Source of the DNA: Oxalobacteraceae sp. CFBP 13730
GTDB taxonomy: Bacteria; Pseudomonadota; Gammaproteobacteria; Burkholderiales; Burkholderiaceae_D
Assembly: GCA_014841835.1 (NCBI GenBank)
Contig: JACYUQ010000004.1
Span: forward strand, 124,001-188,000
Length of the DNA: 64,000 bases
Reading direction: 5' to 3'
In this document: positions 1 to 8,924 of the stretch, in pieces
Layout of the letters: every line of letters starts with the position of its first letter
Numbering within the stretch: the stretch's first letter is position 1
Made by a program: the position numbers and the translations under genes
Notes under the pieces: generated by a model
The model's database searches: none
Told to the model about the DNA's origin: nothing
What the model saw: only the letters and a program-made list of their open reading frames with translations

Positions 1-1637
1 TAGTTGGCCGTTGCCAGCACCGCGCTCAGACTGGCTTTCAATGTCTTGCCGGCTGGCAGATCGACCCGGAAGTAATCGGTATCGGTTGTCGTGCCCAGGT
101 TGCCGGTGACGCTGGCATTGACCCGATTGGCCGTGGCGATCGTGTTGTTTGCTTCGATTTCCGCAACCCCGATGGGCGGCGCGGCGATGGGCGGCGCGGC
201 GGTGGCCCTGCCCGCTGCGGCGGCGGTGGCCGCGGCGGCATCGACGATGCCGGCGCCGCACCCCGTGCAACTGGCCGGGAACGCGCGCGCCGTCGACTTC
301 AGCCTTGTTGCGATCTCGTCAGGTGTCAGGTTGGTATTTGCCGCCAGCATCAGCGCGGCCACGCCTGCCACGTGCGGCGCAGCCATCGACGTGCCCTGGT
401 AGACCGCGTAGGTATCCGCCAGCGGTCCAGTCCGGCCGCTGTTGAGCGTGGAAAGAATGCCTGAGGCGCCATCGCCGCCCGGCGCGGCCACCGTGACCTG
501 GGCGCCGAAGTTGGAATAGCGTGCCCGCCCGCCAGTACGGCCTGTGGCGGCAACCGCGATCACGCCGGCGCAGTTGGCCGGGCTGGCGTTGCTGACGTCC
601 ACGGACGAATTGCCCGCCGCGGCCACCACGACCGCGCCGCGCGAGCGCGCCCCGTTGATGGCGTTTTGCATCGTCGCGCTACAGGCGCCGCCCCCGCCCA
701 GCGACAGGTTCAGCACGCGCGCCTTGTTGGGATTGGCCGGCACGCCCGCAACCGTACCGCCGGACGACCAGGTGATGGCATCGGCGATGTCGGATGTGTA
801 GCCGCCGCACTTGCCCAGCACGCGCACCGGCAGGATTTTGGCGTTGTAGGCCACGCCCGCCACGCCGGCGCCATTGTTGGTGCGCGCCGCTACCGTACCG
901 GCCACATGTGTGCCGTGCCAGCTGGATGGCTGGTCAACGAACGGCTGGCCACCACCGCAGGCGCCGGCGGTGGTGCCGTCGCCCGGGTCGCTCGCGTCAC
1001 TGTCGCGCCCATTGCCGTCATTGCCAATCGCGGCGGTGCTGATGAAGTCGTAGCCAGGCAGGATCTGTCCACTCAGATCGGCATGCGGACGGTAACCGGT
1101 GTCGATCACGGCCACCACCACGCCGGCGCCGGTGGAGATATCCCAGGCTGCCGGCAGGCGCAGCCCGCCAACGGTATCGTAGTAGTGCCACTGGTCGGTG
1201 TAGCGCGGGTCGGTCGGCGTGGCCGCATACGTCAGGACACGGTCCGGCTCGGCATACTCGATGGCGGCATCGCGCATCATCATCTCGGTTGCCAGCGAAC
1301 GTACCTCGGCCAGCTTGTGCCGGCGCTCGAGCTTGAACACTTTCGCGCCGTTCGACAGCGCGTGGCTTTCCCGGACCGTCACGCCAAACTGCTGGCCGGC
1401 GCGATCGAGCCTGGCCTTGCGTTGGGTGGTGGTATCGGCCATGCGCGCCGCCAGTCCATTGCCGGCGGGCTGGGCATCACGGTACTTCACGATGACGCGG
1501 TCGGTTTCCACGATGGACTGCAGGTCTTGGGCACCCGCGCCGGTACCAGCCGCGAACGCCGGAAGAGATGCCAGCGCCAACCAGAGAGTTGCGCACCGCG
1601 TGTATCCCGCAGTTTGTGTCGAATGTCTTTGCTTCAT
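1..1637 (-). CDS. Secreted subtilisin-like serine protease (S8), 3' end beyond window
   Basis: Secreted endopeptidase of the subtilisin family; 545 codons are visible and the C-terminus is off the left edge. Start ATG at 1637 gives a signal peptide (MKQRHS... then a hydrophobic stretch ending near AFA). A pro-region containing ETDRVIVKYRD follows, then the S8 core with the Asp motif AVIDTGYRPHADL, the His motif SSWHGTHVAGT and the Ser motif GTSMAAPHVAG, plus an AAGN oxyanion region. After the core comes an Ala/Pro linker carrying a duplicated AAPPM-type unit, then the beginning of a PPC (pre-peptidase C-terminal) domain (VTGNLGTTTDTDYFRVDLPAGKTL). It is a tandem paralogue of the next gene, alignable over nearly its whole length. 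Upstream GGGGAC is only a weak ribosome-binding site. Confidence 0.93.
   Translation of the reverse strand, partial: MKQRHSTQTAGYTRCATLWLALASLPAFAAGTGAGAQDLQSIVETDRVIVKYRDAQPAGNGLAARMADTTTQRKARLDRAGQQFGVTVRESHALSNGAKVFKLERRHKLAEVRSLATEMMMRDAAIEYAEPDRVLTYAATPTDPRYTDQWHYYDTVGGLRLPAAWDISTGAGVVVAVIDTGYRPHADLSGQILPGYDFISTAAIGNDGNGRDSDASDPGDGTTAGACGGGQPFVDQPSSWHGTHVAGTVAARTNNGAGVAGVAYNAKILPVRVLGKCGGYTSDIADAITWSSGGTVAGVPANPNKARVLNLSLGGGGACSATMQNAINGARSRGAVVVAAAGNSSVDVSNASPANCAGVIAVAATGRTGGRARYSNFGAQVTVAAPGGDGASGILSTLNSGRTGPLADTYAVYQGTSMAAPHVAGVAALMLAANTNLTPDEIATRLKSTARAFPASCTGCGAGIVDAAAATAAAAGRATAAPPIAAPPIGVAEIEANNTIATANRVNASVTGNLGTTTDTDYFRVDLPAGKTLKASLSAVLATAN
171..200. repeat. 2 x 15-bp tandem repeat in protease linker
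   Basis: The unit GATGGGCGGCGCGGC occurs twice back to back. In the minus-strand protease it encodes a repeated Ala-Ala-Pro-Pro-Met/Ile linker between the S8 core and the PPC domain. The neighbouring paralogue lacks it and has a Gly-rich linker there instead. Confidence 0.85.
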
Positions 1638-1998
1638 GATTTGTCCCCGTTCAAGTTCTGCATCAGTATGTCGATGCATCCGAGTCATGGCTAACCAGCG
1701 GCATCGGTACCGCACCATAGCGGCCCAACCAGAGTAGCCTGAAGGAAATATCATGTCGCGTGGAAATTCACACCCAGTCGGCATCGTTACAACACTTACA
1801 CCAGTCGTTTCCTCAATAACATTTTTTCTTTGGCACAACTTTGTAAATACAAAATATGTGACGCCTTGTTTCAGTTAATTAACAATCATGAACAGATAAC
1901 CCTGATCGCAAAAAAAAACACGCGCGAACGATTCGCGCGTGTTCCGAATTCAAGAACTGCCCTGCGCCATGGCATGCCAGGACGCAGAGGTCACGGTC
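1638..1998. other. Intergenic region between tandem S8 proteases
   Basis: 361 bp without a credible gene. It holds the terminator of the upstream protease (1908-1941) and, in its AT-rich middle (about 1740-1920), presumably the promoter of the first protease. I could not pick out convincing -35/-10 hexamers. Short open frames here are not supported by start signals. Confidence 0.6.
1908..1941 (-). terminator. Rho-independent terminator of second S8 protease
   Basis: Perfect 10-bp stem CACGCGCGAA / TTCGCGCGTG (1919-1941) with a CGA loop. On the minus strand it is followed by an uninterrupted U-tract, seen as A-run 1910-1918 on the plus strand. It lies about 58 bp beyond the stop codon of the protease at 1999-3816. 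Confidence 0.9.
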
Positions 1999-3816
1999 TT
2001 ACCAGTTCAGTTTCAGCGTGTAACGGCCATTGGTTGCGCCGGTGCCGCCTCCGTAATACGTCACACGGACATACCGGACCGCTGTGCTGGTGGTGGTGTT
2101 GGCCGAGCTGACGCTGTCGGTCGCGCCGGCACCGTTCTGGCTGGTGCCCAGCTGCGCGCCGGTGCTGCTGTACACGTACAGATCGTAGTCGGCCGTCGTC
2201 GACGTTGGGGTCAGGCTGGCTGCCAGCGTCTTGCCCGCCGGCAGATCGACGCGGAAGTAATCGGTGTCGGTCGTGCTGCCCAGGTTGCCGGTGACAGTCG
2301 TGTTGCTGGCCGTGACCGGGTCTGCCGTTGCCGTCGTGTTGTTCGACTCGCTCTCGGCCAGCGTGGTGACGGGCGTGCCGCCACCGCCGCCCGTGGCCGA
2401 GGCCACGGCAGCAGCCGCATCGACGATGCCCGTGCCGCAACCCGAGCAGCTGGCCGGGAACGCGCGCGCCGTCGACTTCAGTTTCGACTCGATCTCGTCC
2501 GGCGTCAGGTTGGTGTTTACCGCCAGCATCAGCGCTGCCACGCCGGCCACGTGCGGCGTGGCCATCGACGTGCCCTGGTAGGCCGCGTAGCTGTCCGCGG
2601 CCGGTGCGCCGGTGCCGCTGTTGAGCGTCGAGAGCACGCCCGAGGCGCCATCGCCGCCAGGCGCGGCCACATCCACCAGGGTGCCGAAGTTCGAGTACGA
2701 CGCCCGTCCGCCGGTGCGGCCGGTAGCCGCCACTGCGATCACGCCCGAGCAGTTGGCGGGGCTGGCGTTGCTGACGTTGACGGCGTCATTGCCGGCAGCG
2801 ACGACCACCACCGCGCCGCGCGAGCGGGCGCCGTTGATGGCGTTCTGCGTGGTTGCATCGCAGGCGCCGCCGCCCCCCAGCGACAGGTTCAGCACGCGCG
2901 CCTTGTTGGCGTTGGCCGGTACGCCCGACACCGTGCCGCCCGACGACCAGGTGATCGCGTCCGCAATGTCGGACGTGTAGCCGCCGCACTTGCCCAGCAC
3001 GCGCACCGGCAGGACCTTGGCGTTATAGGCCACGCCTGCGACGCCGGCGCCGTTGTTGGTGCGCGCCGCCACCGTGCCGGCCACGTGCGTGCCGTGCCAG
3101 CTCGATGCCTGGTCACGGGTTGGCTGGCCATTGCCGCAGGAGCCGGCGGTGACGGCGTCGCCCGGGTCACTGGCGTCGCTGTCGCGGCCGTCACCATCGT
3201 TGCCGATGGCGGCGGTGCTGATGAAGTCATAGCCAGCCAGTTGCTGGCCGCTCAGGTCGGCATGGGGCCGCGAGCCGGTGTCGATCACGGCCACGATCAC
3301 GCCGGCGCCGGTCGAGACATCCCAGGCGGCCGGCAGGCGCAGGCCACCCGCGGTTTCGTAGTAGTGCCACTGGTCGGTATAGCGCGGGTCGGTGGGCGTG
3401 GCCATGTGCGTCATGATGCGGTCCGGCTCGGCGTATTCGATCGACGGGTCGCGCGCCATCATCTCGGCGGCCAGGGACTTCACTTCGGCAAGATTGCGCT
3501 TGCGGTCGAGCTTGAACACCTTCGCGCCGGTGGAAATCGGGTGGCTTTCCTTGACCACCATGCCGAACTGCTGGCCAGCGCGGTCGAGCTTGGCCTTGCG
3601 CTCGCTGCTGGTGCTGGCCACGCGCGCAGCGAGGCCATTCACGGCCGGTTGCGCGTCGCGGTACTTCACGATGATACGGTCAGTTTCCACGATGAACTGC
3701 GGCCCCGGGGACGCCGCATCGCCTGCGGCCGCCACGGCCGCGCCCGCGGCCAGCGCCAGTGACACTGCGGCGCACATCTTCAATACGACAGGACGAATCG
3801 AATGCGTTTGCTTCAT
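1999..3816 (-). CDS. Secreted subtilisin-like serine protease (S8) with PPC domain
   Basis: 605-aa secreted protease. The start at 3816 is chosen because GGAAGA lies just upstream and a signal peptide follows (MKQTHSIRPV, then a hydrophobic segment to about residue 31). An inhibitor-I9-like pro-region spans about 40-135. The S8 core carries the catalytic triad Asp179 (AVIDTG), His241 (SSWHGTH) and Ser417 (GTSMATPH), with Asn in AAGN near 343. A Gly-rich linker at about 476-480 leads to a C-terminal PPC domain with repeated Thr/Ser motifs, ending TLKLNW. Conserved Cys pairs suggest extracellular disulfides. A 54-residue upstream extension of the frame is ignored. It has its own strong terminator, so it is probably transcribed separately from its paralogue downstream. 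Confidence 0.95.
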   Translation of the reverse strand: MKQTHSIRPVVLKMCAAVSLALAAGAAVAAAGDAASPGPQFIVETDRIIVKYRDAQPAVNGLAARVASTSSERKAKLDRAGQQFGMVVKESHPISTGAKVFKLDRKRNLAEVKSLAAEMMARDPSIEYAEPDRIMTHMATPTDPRYTDQWHYYETAGGLRLPAAWDVSTGAGVIVAVIDTGSRPHADLSGQQLAGYDFISTAAIGNDGDGRDSDASDPGDAVTAGSCGNGQPTRDQASSWHGTHVAGTVAARTNNGAGVAGVAYNAKVLPVRVLGKCGGYTSDIADAITWSSGGTVSGVPANANKARVLNLSLGGGGACDATTQNAINGARSRGAVVVVAAGNDAVNVSNASPANCSGVIAVAATGRTGGRASYSNFGTLVDVAAPGGDGASGVLSTLNSGTGAPAADSYAAYQGTSMATPHVAGVAALMLAVNTNLTPDEIESKLKSTARAFPASCSGCGTGIVDAAAAVASATGGGGGTPVTTLAESESNNTTATADPVTASNTTVTGNLGSTTDTDYFRVDLPAGKTLAASLTPTSTTADYDLYVYSSTGAQLGTSQNGAGATDSVSSANTTTSTAVRYVRVTYYGGGTGATNGRYTLKLNW

Positions 3817-4161
3817 TTTTCTTCCTTGTTCAAGGTTTTCCGTCGGGCGAAAGGGCTCGCCCGTATCGTTGTAAGTCCGGACTTTGCCGGCGCCGCATCG
3901 AGGCGGCTCAGCCAGCGTAGCGCGAAAGAAAGATTTAACGGAACGCAAACCTGCGGGAGTGAAGCGTGCATACAACGGTTACATGTCTAAATTTTTCAAA
4001 AACATGTTTTGTTCGGCGAAACATAAATTCTGCCAAATACTTGATACCTAAAATTTGTTGACGAAGGTTTATCGCATCGTTCTCAGATGCAAAAAAGGGC
4101 CGCGCAATGCGCGGCCCTTTTCGTTTGTGACATGCCAGCCTCGTGCGAGGCCGGTGAATTC
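3817..4161. other. Intergenic region, protease promoter side and receptor terminator
   Basis: 345 bp. Positions 3970-4090 are markedly AT-rich compared with the flanks. They lie upstream of the protease and downstream of the TonB-dependent receptor, whose terminator is at 4091-4121. No gene or recognisable operator is visible. Confidence 0.5.
4091..4121 (-). terminator. Terminator of TonB-dependent receptor gene
   Basis: GGGCCGCGC / GCGCGGCCC stem (4097-4105 / 4109-4117) with an AAT loop, preceded by six A and followed by TTTT. It therefore has a U-tract on both strands. It sits 40 bp past the receptor stop codon on the minus strand. Confidence 0.88.
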
Positions 4162-6399
4162 TTAGAAATTACCCTTGAATTGCATGCCCCACTGACGTGG
4201 CTCGTTGGTGAAGCCGGTCAGGTTATTGAAGTCGATCGCACCGGTGATACGGCGCTGGTCGAGCACGTTGCGGCCGAAGGCTGCGACTTCATACTTGCCA
4301 TTGCCGAAAATGTAGCCGACGCGCACGCCACCTTCGGTCAGTGGTGCACCGGTGAACTCGGTCGACTCGTACAGGAAGAAGTTGACCTTGCTGCGGTACG
4401 ACCAGTCGGTGTAGAAGTACAGCTCGCCGTCACGGAACGGCACGCCGTAGCGGGCCGTCGCGTTGAAGGTCCAGCGCGGTGCCTGTGGCAGTGCATTGCC
4501 ATCGATCACGACACGGCCGGCGCCGTTGATCGGATCGGTGATCGTGCACTGCGCGCAGCGGTTGACCGACAGGCTGCCGTCACGGATCTGCGTGTAGTTG
4601 TAGCTCGCGCCGGCGCTCATGCGCAGGGCGGTGCTGATCGCTGCTTCGAAGTCGAACTCGGCGCCGCGGCCCTTGGTCTTGTCGGCGTTGATCAGGCGGT
4701 TGACGTTCGAATTGCCACCCACCACGGTCAGCTGCTGGTCGTCGATCGTGTAGTCATAGATCGAGAACGAGCCACGTGCGCGGCGTTCGAACAGGTCAGC
4801 CTTGATGCCCAGCTCGACCGACTTGATGGTCTCGGCATCGGCCACGGTGATCGGCACCGAGGCCGACGCAGCAGCGATACTCGGGGCGCGGAAGCCCGTT
4901 GCGGCGCGGCCATAGACGTTCACGTCAGGCGTGAGCTTGTAGGTGGCCGACAGATCCCAGCTGACCTTGTTCTTGTCCGCTTCGACCGACGACGGGCCGA
5001 TCTGGACGACGTTGGTCGCTTCGATGGTGCGGAACTCTTTTTCATCCTTGGTGTAGCGCAGGCCGCCGCGGATGGTCCAGTCAGGGGTCAGGTTGTACGT
5101 TGCCGAAGCGAACGCGGCCCAGGCCTTGTTCTTCTGGGTCGACACCAGACGCGAGGTGCGCGCGTAGGTGGTGCTGTCGAAGTTGTCGCTGCCGCCGGTG
5201 ACGTCTTCATCGAAGAAGTAGACGCCGGTCTGCCAGTTGAACGGGCCGGTGTTCTGCGATTCGACGCGGAATTCCTGGCTGTACTGGTCCAGATTGTTGA
5301 TGTAGCCGTTGGTCTCGACCTGGAACGGGATGAAGCCCGGGCCGGTTGGCGTGCCGCCGTCGATGTCGCCGCGGCTCGAGTAACCGATGATGTGCTCGTA
5401 ACCGGTGATCGACGACAGCTTGTAGCCGCCCAGATCCCATTCCAGACGCAGGTTGATGCCGTTGGTTTTCAGGTCCTGGTCATTCTGGGCATTGGTGACG
5501 ATCTGGTCCAGATCGGTGCCGTCGGCGAAGGTGTTGCTGCCCTTCTTGATCAGGTTGGCACGGAACAAACGTGCGCTGCCATTGGTCTGACGCTGATGGA
5601 AGCCCAGGAGGCCGGTGACACCATCTTTGCTGTACAGGAACTGCACGCGCTCTGCGTGTTCGTTGTAGCCGTCCAGCTCACCGCGCTTGGTGGTCTTGGC
5701 CGGGGTGCTGTAGTTGTCGACGTAGTCGTCGCGGTGCTGGCCAACGGCCGACACGCGCATTGCCACGTTGCTCGACAGCGGCACGTTGACGGCGCCTTCG
5801 GCATTGAACGTGTAGTGCGATGCCGCCGACACGTTGTAGTAGCCTTCGGTGCTGTTCAGGCGTGGCTTTTCGGACTCGAACTTGACGACGCCGGCCGGGG
5901 TATTACGGCCGAACAGCGTGCCTTGCGGGCCGCGCAGCACTTCGACGCTGGCCAGGTCGAAGATCGGGAAGCCCTTGAGGATCGGGTTCTCTTGCACGAT
6001 GTCGTCGTACACGAGCGAGACCGGCTGCGAGGCGAAGGTGTTGAAGTCGGTATTGCCGTAGCCGCGGATGTAAAAGCGCGGGAAGGTACGGCCGTTCGAC
6101 GATTCCACGTTCAGGCTCGGCACTTTGCCGGCCAGCAGGCGGATGTCATCGCCACCGGAGACCAGGACGTCCAGTTTGTCACCCTTCAGGGCCGTTACCG
6201 ACACCGGCACGTCGCGGATGTTCTCGGTACGGCGCTGCGCGGTCACGGTGACCGATTGCAGTTGCAGGGACTCGGGTGCCGGTTCGGCCGGGGCCGCCGT
6301 CTGGGCTGCAGCCTGGGCGATCGGCAGCAGGACGAGGAACGCCAGCGCTGCGCCATGGGAGCAGGTGACGCGCTTGTGCATCTTGGACATCTTGGTCAT
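4162..6399 (-). CDS. TonB-dependent outer-membrane receptor
   Basis: 745-aa outer-membrane transporter. Start at 6399 is preceded by CAGGAAAA and followed by a signal peptide (MTKMSKMHKR, hydrophobic core, cleavage near AQA). The TonB-box-like stretch LQSVTVTAQRR is near residue 45. A plug domain follows (NIRDVPVSV, VEVLRGPQGTLFGRNTPAGVV). The rest is a 22-strand-type beta barrel rich in aromatic/Gly pairs, ending in a terminal Phe (QFKGNF), as expected for BAM-dependent insertion. The motif style (VTAQRR, RNTPAG) is that of the large class of receptors for carbohydrates or other organic substrates, but nothing here identifies the ligand. No sigma/anti-sigma pair or periplasmic binding gene adjoins it. 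Confidence 0.93.
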   Translation of the reverse strand: MTKMSKMHKRVTCSHGAALAFLVLLPIAQAAAQTAAPAEPAPESLQLQSVTVTAQRRTENIRDVPVSVTALKGDKLDVLVSGGDDIRLLAGKVPSLNVESSNGRTFPRFYIRGYGNTDFNTFASQPVSLVYDDIVQENPILKGFPIFDLASVEVLRGPQGTLFGRNTPAGVVKFESEKPRLNSTEGYYNVSAASHYTFNAEGAVNVPLSSNVAMRVSAVGQHRDDYVDNYSTPAKTTKRGELDGYNEHAERVQFLYSKDGVTGLLGFHQRQTNGSARLFRANLIKKGSNTFADGTDLDQIVTNAQNDQDLKTNGINLRLEWDLGGYKLSSITGYEHIIGYSSRGDIDGGTPTGPGFIPFQVETNGYINNLDQYSQEFRVESQNTGPFNWQTGVYFFDEDVTGGSDNFDSTTYARTSRLVSTQKNKAWAAFASATYNLTPDWTIRGGLRYTKDEKEFRTIEATNVVQIGPSSVEADKNKVSWDLSATYKLTPDVNVYGRAATGFRAPSIAAASASVPITVADAETIKSVELGIKADLFERRARGSFSIYDYTIDDQQLTVVGGNSNVNRLINADKTKGRGAEFDFEAAISTALRMSAGASYNYTQIRDGSLSVNRCAQCTITDPINGAGRVVIDGNALPQAPRWTFNATARYGVPFRDGELYFYTDWSYRSKVNFFLYESTEFTGAPLTEGGVRVGYIFGNGKYEVAAFGRNVLDQRRITGAIDFNNLTGFTNEPRQWGMQFKGNF

Positions 6400-6774
6400 G
6401 GAGTATTTTCCTGGTGATGATAAAAGAACCGGTGTCTCCGTTCTTCTTTTCCAACGCCCCCCCGCCGGGTGCGCGGGCGGTGCTACCCCGCCCTCGGCAA
6501 CGCGCATCTATGGCGCCCATCTTTGCGATGTCTTGAGGTTGCCGACTTGCTAAAGGCGATATTGTCCGTGATGGTTATCAGCCGGGCAAGTAAATAACGT
6601 CATGACGCCATGATTACAACACATGCATATCGTTGGCTGCGGGCGGAGCCGGCAACCAGAAAAAATAGCGCTTTCGATATTTTTTCGAAAAACCTCTTGC
6701 GGACCCTCAAACGCACCCTCTATAATTCGGTCCTCTTCGACGCAATGACAAGCGTCAGTAGACATCAACGAGAT
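6400..6774. other. Intergenic region between receptor and tRNA unit
   Basis: 375 bp. Nearest the receptor is a long, very GC-rich leader (6440-6510) with a CCGG-centred imperfect hairpin at about 6423-6446. Farther out, 6600-6695 is AT-rich and contains TTTCGA...TCGAAA (6672-6690), plausibly an UP-like element for the tRNA promoter. No cobalamin or other riboswitch core motif is recognisable in the receptor leader. Confidence 0.5.
6697..6726 (+). promoter_or_regulatory. Sigma-70 promoter of tRNA-Val/tRNA-Asp unit
   Basis: TTGCGG (6697-6702), an 18-bp spacer and a perfect TATAAT (6721-6726) lie about 49 bp upstream of the first tRNA. The preceding A/T-rich tract at 6660-6692 could act as an UP element. 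Confidence 0.8.
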
Positions 6775-6850
6775 GGGCGCTTAGCTCAGTTGGTAGAGCG
6801 GATCCCTTACACGGATTAGGTCGGGAGTTCGAGCCTCTCAGCGCCCACCA
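6775..6850 (+). tRNA. tRNA-Val (anticodon UAC)
   Basis: 76-nt cloverleaf: acceptor GGGCGCT pairing with AGCGCCC, D-loop with AGCTCAGTTGGTAGAGC, anticodon loop CTTACAC, T-arm GGGAGTTCGAGCCTCTC and encoded CCA. Anticodon TAC reads valine codons. Confidence 0.96.
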
Positions 6851-6890
6851 AGCATCTCGACGATGGATCGAAGGCTGATCTTAGTAAAAC

Positions 6891-6967
6891 GGAGTGGTAG
6901 TTCAGTTGGTTAGAATACCGGCCTGTCACGCCGGGGGTCGCGGGTTCGAGCCCCGTCCGCTCCGCCA
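6891..6967 (+). tRNA. tRNA-Asp (anticodon GUC)
   Basis: 77-nt cloverleaf: acceptor GGAGTGG pairing with CCGCTCC, D-arm AGTTCAGTTGGTTAGAAT, anticodon loop CTGTCAC with anticodon GTC, T-arm GCGGGTTCGAGCCCCGT and encoded CCA. It is 40 bp after tRNA-Val, so the two are probably processed from one transcript. Confidence 0.96.
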
Positions 6968-6980
6968 GCATCACTGAAGA

Positions 6981-7013
6981 AGGGTCCGATTCGTCGGGCC
7001 CTTTTTCTTTTTC
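6981..7013 (+). terminator. Terminator of tRNA unit
   Basis: AGGGTCCGA / TCGGGCCCT stem (6981-6989 / 6994-7002) closed by a TTCG tetraloop and followed by TTTTCTTTTTC. It sits 13 bp beyond tRNA-Asp. Confidence 0.92.
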
Positions 7014-7039
7014 TGCGTCGCTTCCCTACCCCGCGCACA

Positions 7040-8191
7040 CTACGCCCGCTTGCGCACCAGCTCCCCGATTTCCACCCGATCCCGCCCCGCGCGCTTGGCC
7101 GCGTACAACGCATGGTCGGCGCGCGCCATCGCTCCGCCCAGATCTTCATGCGGATCGAGCACCACCACGCCGATACTCACCGTCATCCGGTAGGTCGGCC
7201 CGCTGGTGATGACCGTGGCTTCGCGGATCGCGCGGCGCAGCCGCTCGGCCGCCTGCACCGCCCCATCGAGATCGGCGCCGGGCAGCAGCAGCGCGAATTC
7301 TTCGCCGCCCAGGCGGCCGATCGTTTCGTGCTCGCGCAGAAGATGCTGCACGGTGCGGGCGAACACAACCAGTGCCTCGTCGCCGGACGCATGGCCCCAG
7401 CGGTCATTGATCTGCTTGAAGTGGTCGATGTCGATCATCAACAGGCCAAGGCCGGTACGCTGGCGCTGGGCCAGCAGGCGCGCGCCGTCGGCCTGCTCCA
7501 GGAACGCATGGCGGTTGGGCAGCCCGGTCAGGCAGTCGGTCGAGGCCAGCTTCGCCATGCGCTGATCGTCCTTCTGCTTGCACAGCAACAGAAAGCCGAA
7601 GCCGTTGACGATCATGAGCAGGTAGCCCGTCAGGTACGCCACCTGCTGGGCAATGCTGTGGTCGAGCGGGCCCTCGCCCAGCCATCCCGACACGACCCAG
7701 ACGGCAACGGCCGTGGCGAACAGCGCATCGTTGACGCCGATGATCCGCTGCAGCAGCGAGGCGCTGCGCCGGCGCAGCAGCGCCCACGCCATGGCGGCGG
7801 CGAAGAACGCCACCACGGCGCCCACGAGCGCACTGAGCTGGACGTGATCGGCCCCACGCACTGCGCCGGCCAGAACGATGGCAGAAGAGAGCAGCGTGAT
7901 CGGCAACAGCACCCGGCCCCAGCGCGCGAAGCCGAAGAAGACACAATAGGCGGCCATTTCCAGCGACATCGCCAGAATCCAGACGAGCCCTTCCAGGCCG
8001 ACGATCAGCGGCCAGCCCAGCAACGGACTGACCCAGCCGATCAGCTGGCTCACGCCCATGCCGAGCCGCGCCCACATCCATAGGCGCAGCCCGGGACTGG
8101 GCGCCGCGCCGTGGGTGTATCCCGCCATCAGAACCGCAAAACCGACGTTGCCGATACCAAGTGCAAGAAGAAAAGTCTGTATATCAATCAC
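7040..8191 (-). CDS. Membrane-bound diguanylate cyclase (GGDEF)
   Basis: 383-aa inner-membrane protein predicted to make cyclic di-GMP from two GTP. I chose GTG at 8191 because AAGGAC stands 5 nt upstream; the frame stays open to another GTG at 8212. The N-terminal ~205 residues form about six or seven hydrophobic segments of an unidentified sensor. The C-terminal GGDEF domain opens with DCLTGLPNRHAF and LMIDIDHFKQINDRWGH, and the active-site loop is GRLGGEEFALLLPG (GGEEF at about 295-299). Four residues precede the usual spacing as REHE instead of RxxD, so product inhibition through the I-site may be weak or absent. It is divergent from the cyclic-nucleotide-binding gene. Confidence 0.93.
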   Translation of the reverse strand: MIDIQTFLLALGIGNVGFAVLMAGYTHGAAPSPGLRLWMWARLGMGVSQLIGWVSPLLGWPLIVGLEGLVWILAMSLEMAAYCVFFGFARWGRVLLPITLLSSAIVLAGAVRGADHVQLSALVGAVVAFFAAAMAWALLRRRSASLLQRIIGVNDALFATAVAVWVVSGWLGEGPLDHSIAQQVAYLTGYLLMIVNGFGFLLLCKQKDDQRMAKLASTDCLTGLPNRHAFLEQADGARLLAQRQRTGLGLLMIDIDHFKQINDRWGHASGDEALVVFARTVQHLLREHETIGRLGGEEFALLLPGADLDGAVQAAERLRRAIREATVITSGPTYRMTVSIGVVVLDPHEDLGGAMARADHALYAAKRAGRDRVEIGELVRKRA

Positions 8192-8428
8192 TGCCTGTCC
8201 TTGAAAAGGCACTTGCGATCCGCCTCGCCTCCCAGCGCCTGCGGCAATTACAAAAAGACCATTTGTGTTGCTCTATGGAATTATGTTACACGTTTTTTAA
8301 CGCAGGCGAGCGCACGCTTGACCCGGGCTATGGACATGCCGCCACACCGCCGTGCGCACGCGACGCTTTTTGATGCGTGGCAGCATACGATCGCGGATAA
8401 TCAAACAGACAACAGACCGCACCACCCT

Positions 8429-8441
8429 GGAGCACGCCTTG
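8429..8441 (+). promoter_or_regulatory. RBS deciding a TTG start
   Basis: GGAG (8429-8432) sits 6 nt before TTG at 8439. This selects the TTG start of the cyclic-nucleotide-binding gene over the upstream ATG at 8352, which lacks a ribosome-binding site. Confidence 0.65.
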
Positions 8442-8924
8442 ATTTTTCGTTTTCTCAAACCGCCGCGCATGTCGCCGCGCCTGCATCGGCTCAAGAGCTC
8501 ATCGCTGTTTGCGGCACTCACGCCGCTGGAACTCAAGATCGTCGACGGCTTGCTGCACGAGCGCCGCTATCTGAAAGACGAAATCATGTTCGACGAGGGC
8601 GAAGAAGGCCAGGCGCTGTATCTGTTGATGAGCGGCCGGGTGCGCATCAGCCGCCTGCACGAGGGCATGACGCAGGTCGTGGCCGAGCTCGAACCGGGCG
8701 GCTTCTTTGGCGACCTGGCGCTGCTCGACAACTCGCCCCGCAATGCCCAGGCGCGCGCCCTCGAGCCATGCGAAGTGGCCGTGTTCTTCCGCGCCGACTT
8801 TTTGGGCCTGATGGAAACCGACGCCGTGATCGGCTACAAAATCTCGCTGGCACTGGCGCGCCACATCGGCCTGCGTCTGCGTGAATGGATGGGCACCGGC
8901 CGGCCGCAGCTGGAAGCGCTGTGA
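8439..8924 (+). CDS. Cyclic-nucleotide-binding (Crp-like sensor) domain protein without HTH
   Basis: 161-aa protein that is essentially one cNMP-binding beta-roll. After a short basic N-terminus it shows LFAALTPLELKIVDGLL, then FDEGEEGQALYLLMSGRVRI, then the phosphate-binding cassette GGFFGDLALLDNSPRNAQARA. The chain ends shortly after a C-helix, with no helix-turn-helix, so it is unlikely to be a DNA-binding Crp/Fnr regulator. The last bases overlap the start of the AI-2E-family permease (GTGA overlap at 8921-8924), implying translational coupling and a shared task. The nucleotide bound, if any, cannot be read from sequence. The start assigned is TTG 8439; an ATG at 8352 would add 29 residues. 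Confidence 0.85.
   Translation: MIFRFLKPPRMSPRLHRLKSSSLFAALTPLELKIVDGLLHERRYLKDEIMFDEGEEGQALYLLMSGRVRISRLHEGMTQVVAELEPGGFFGDLALLDNSPRNAQARALEPCEVAVFFRADFLGLMETDAVIGYKISLALARHIGLRLREWMGTGRPQLEAL

Noticed and set aside
6400-6540. Riboswitch in the leader of the TonB-dependent receptor
   Set aside because: GC-rich and foldable, but no conserved cobalamin, TPP or other riboswitch core could be recognised.
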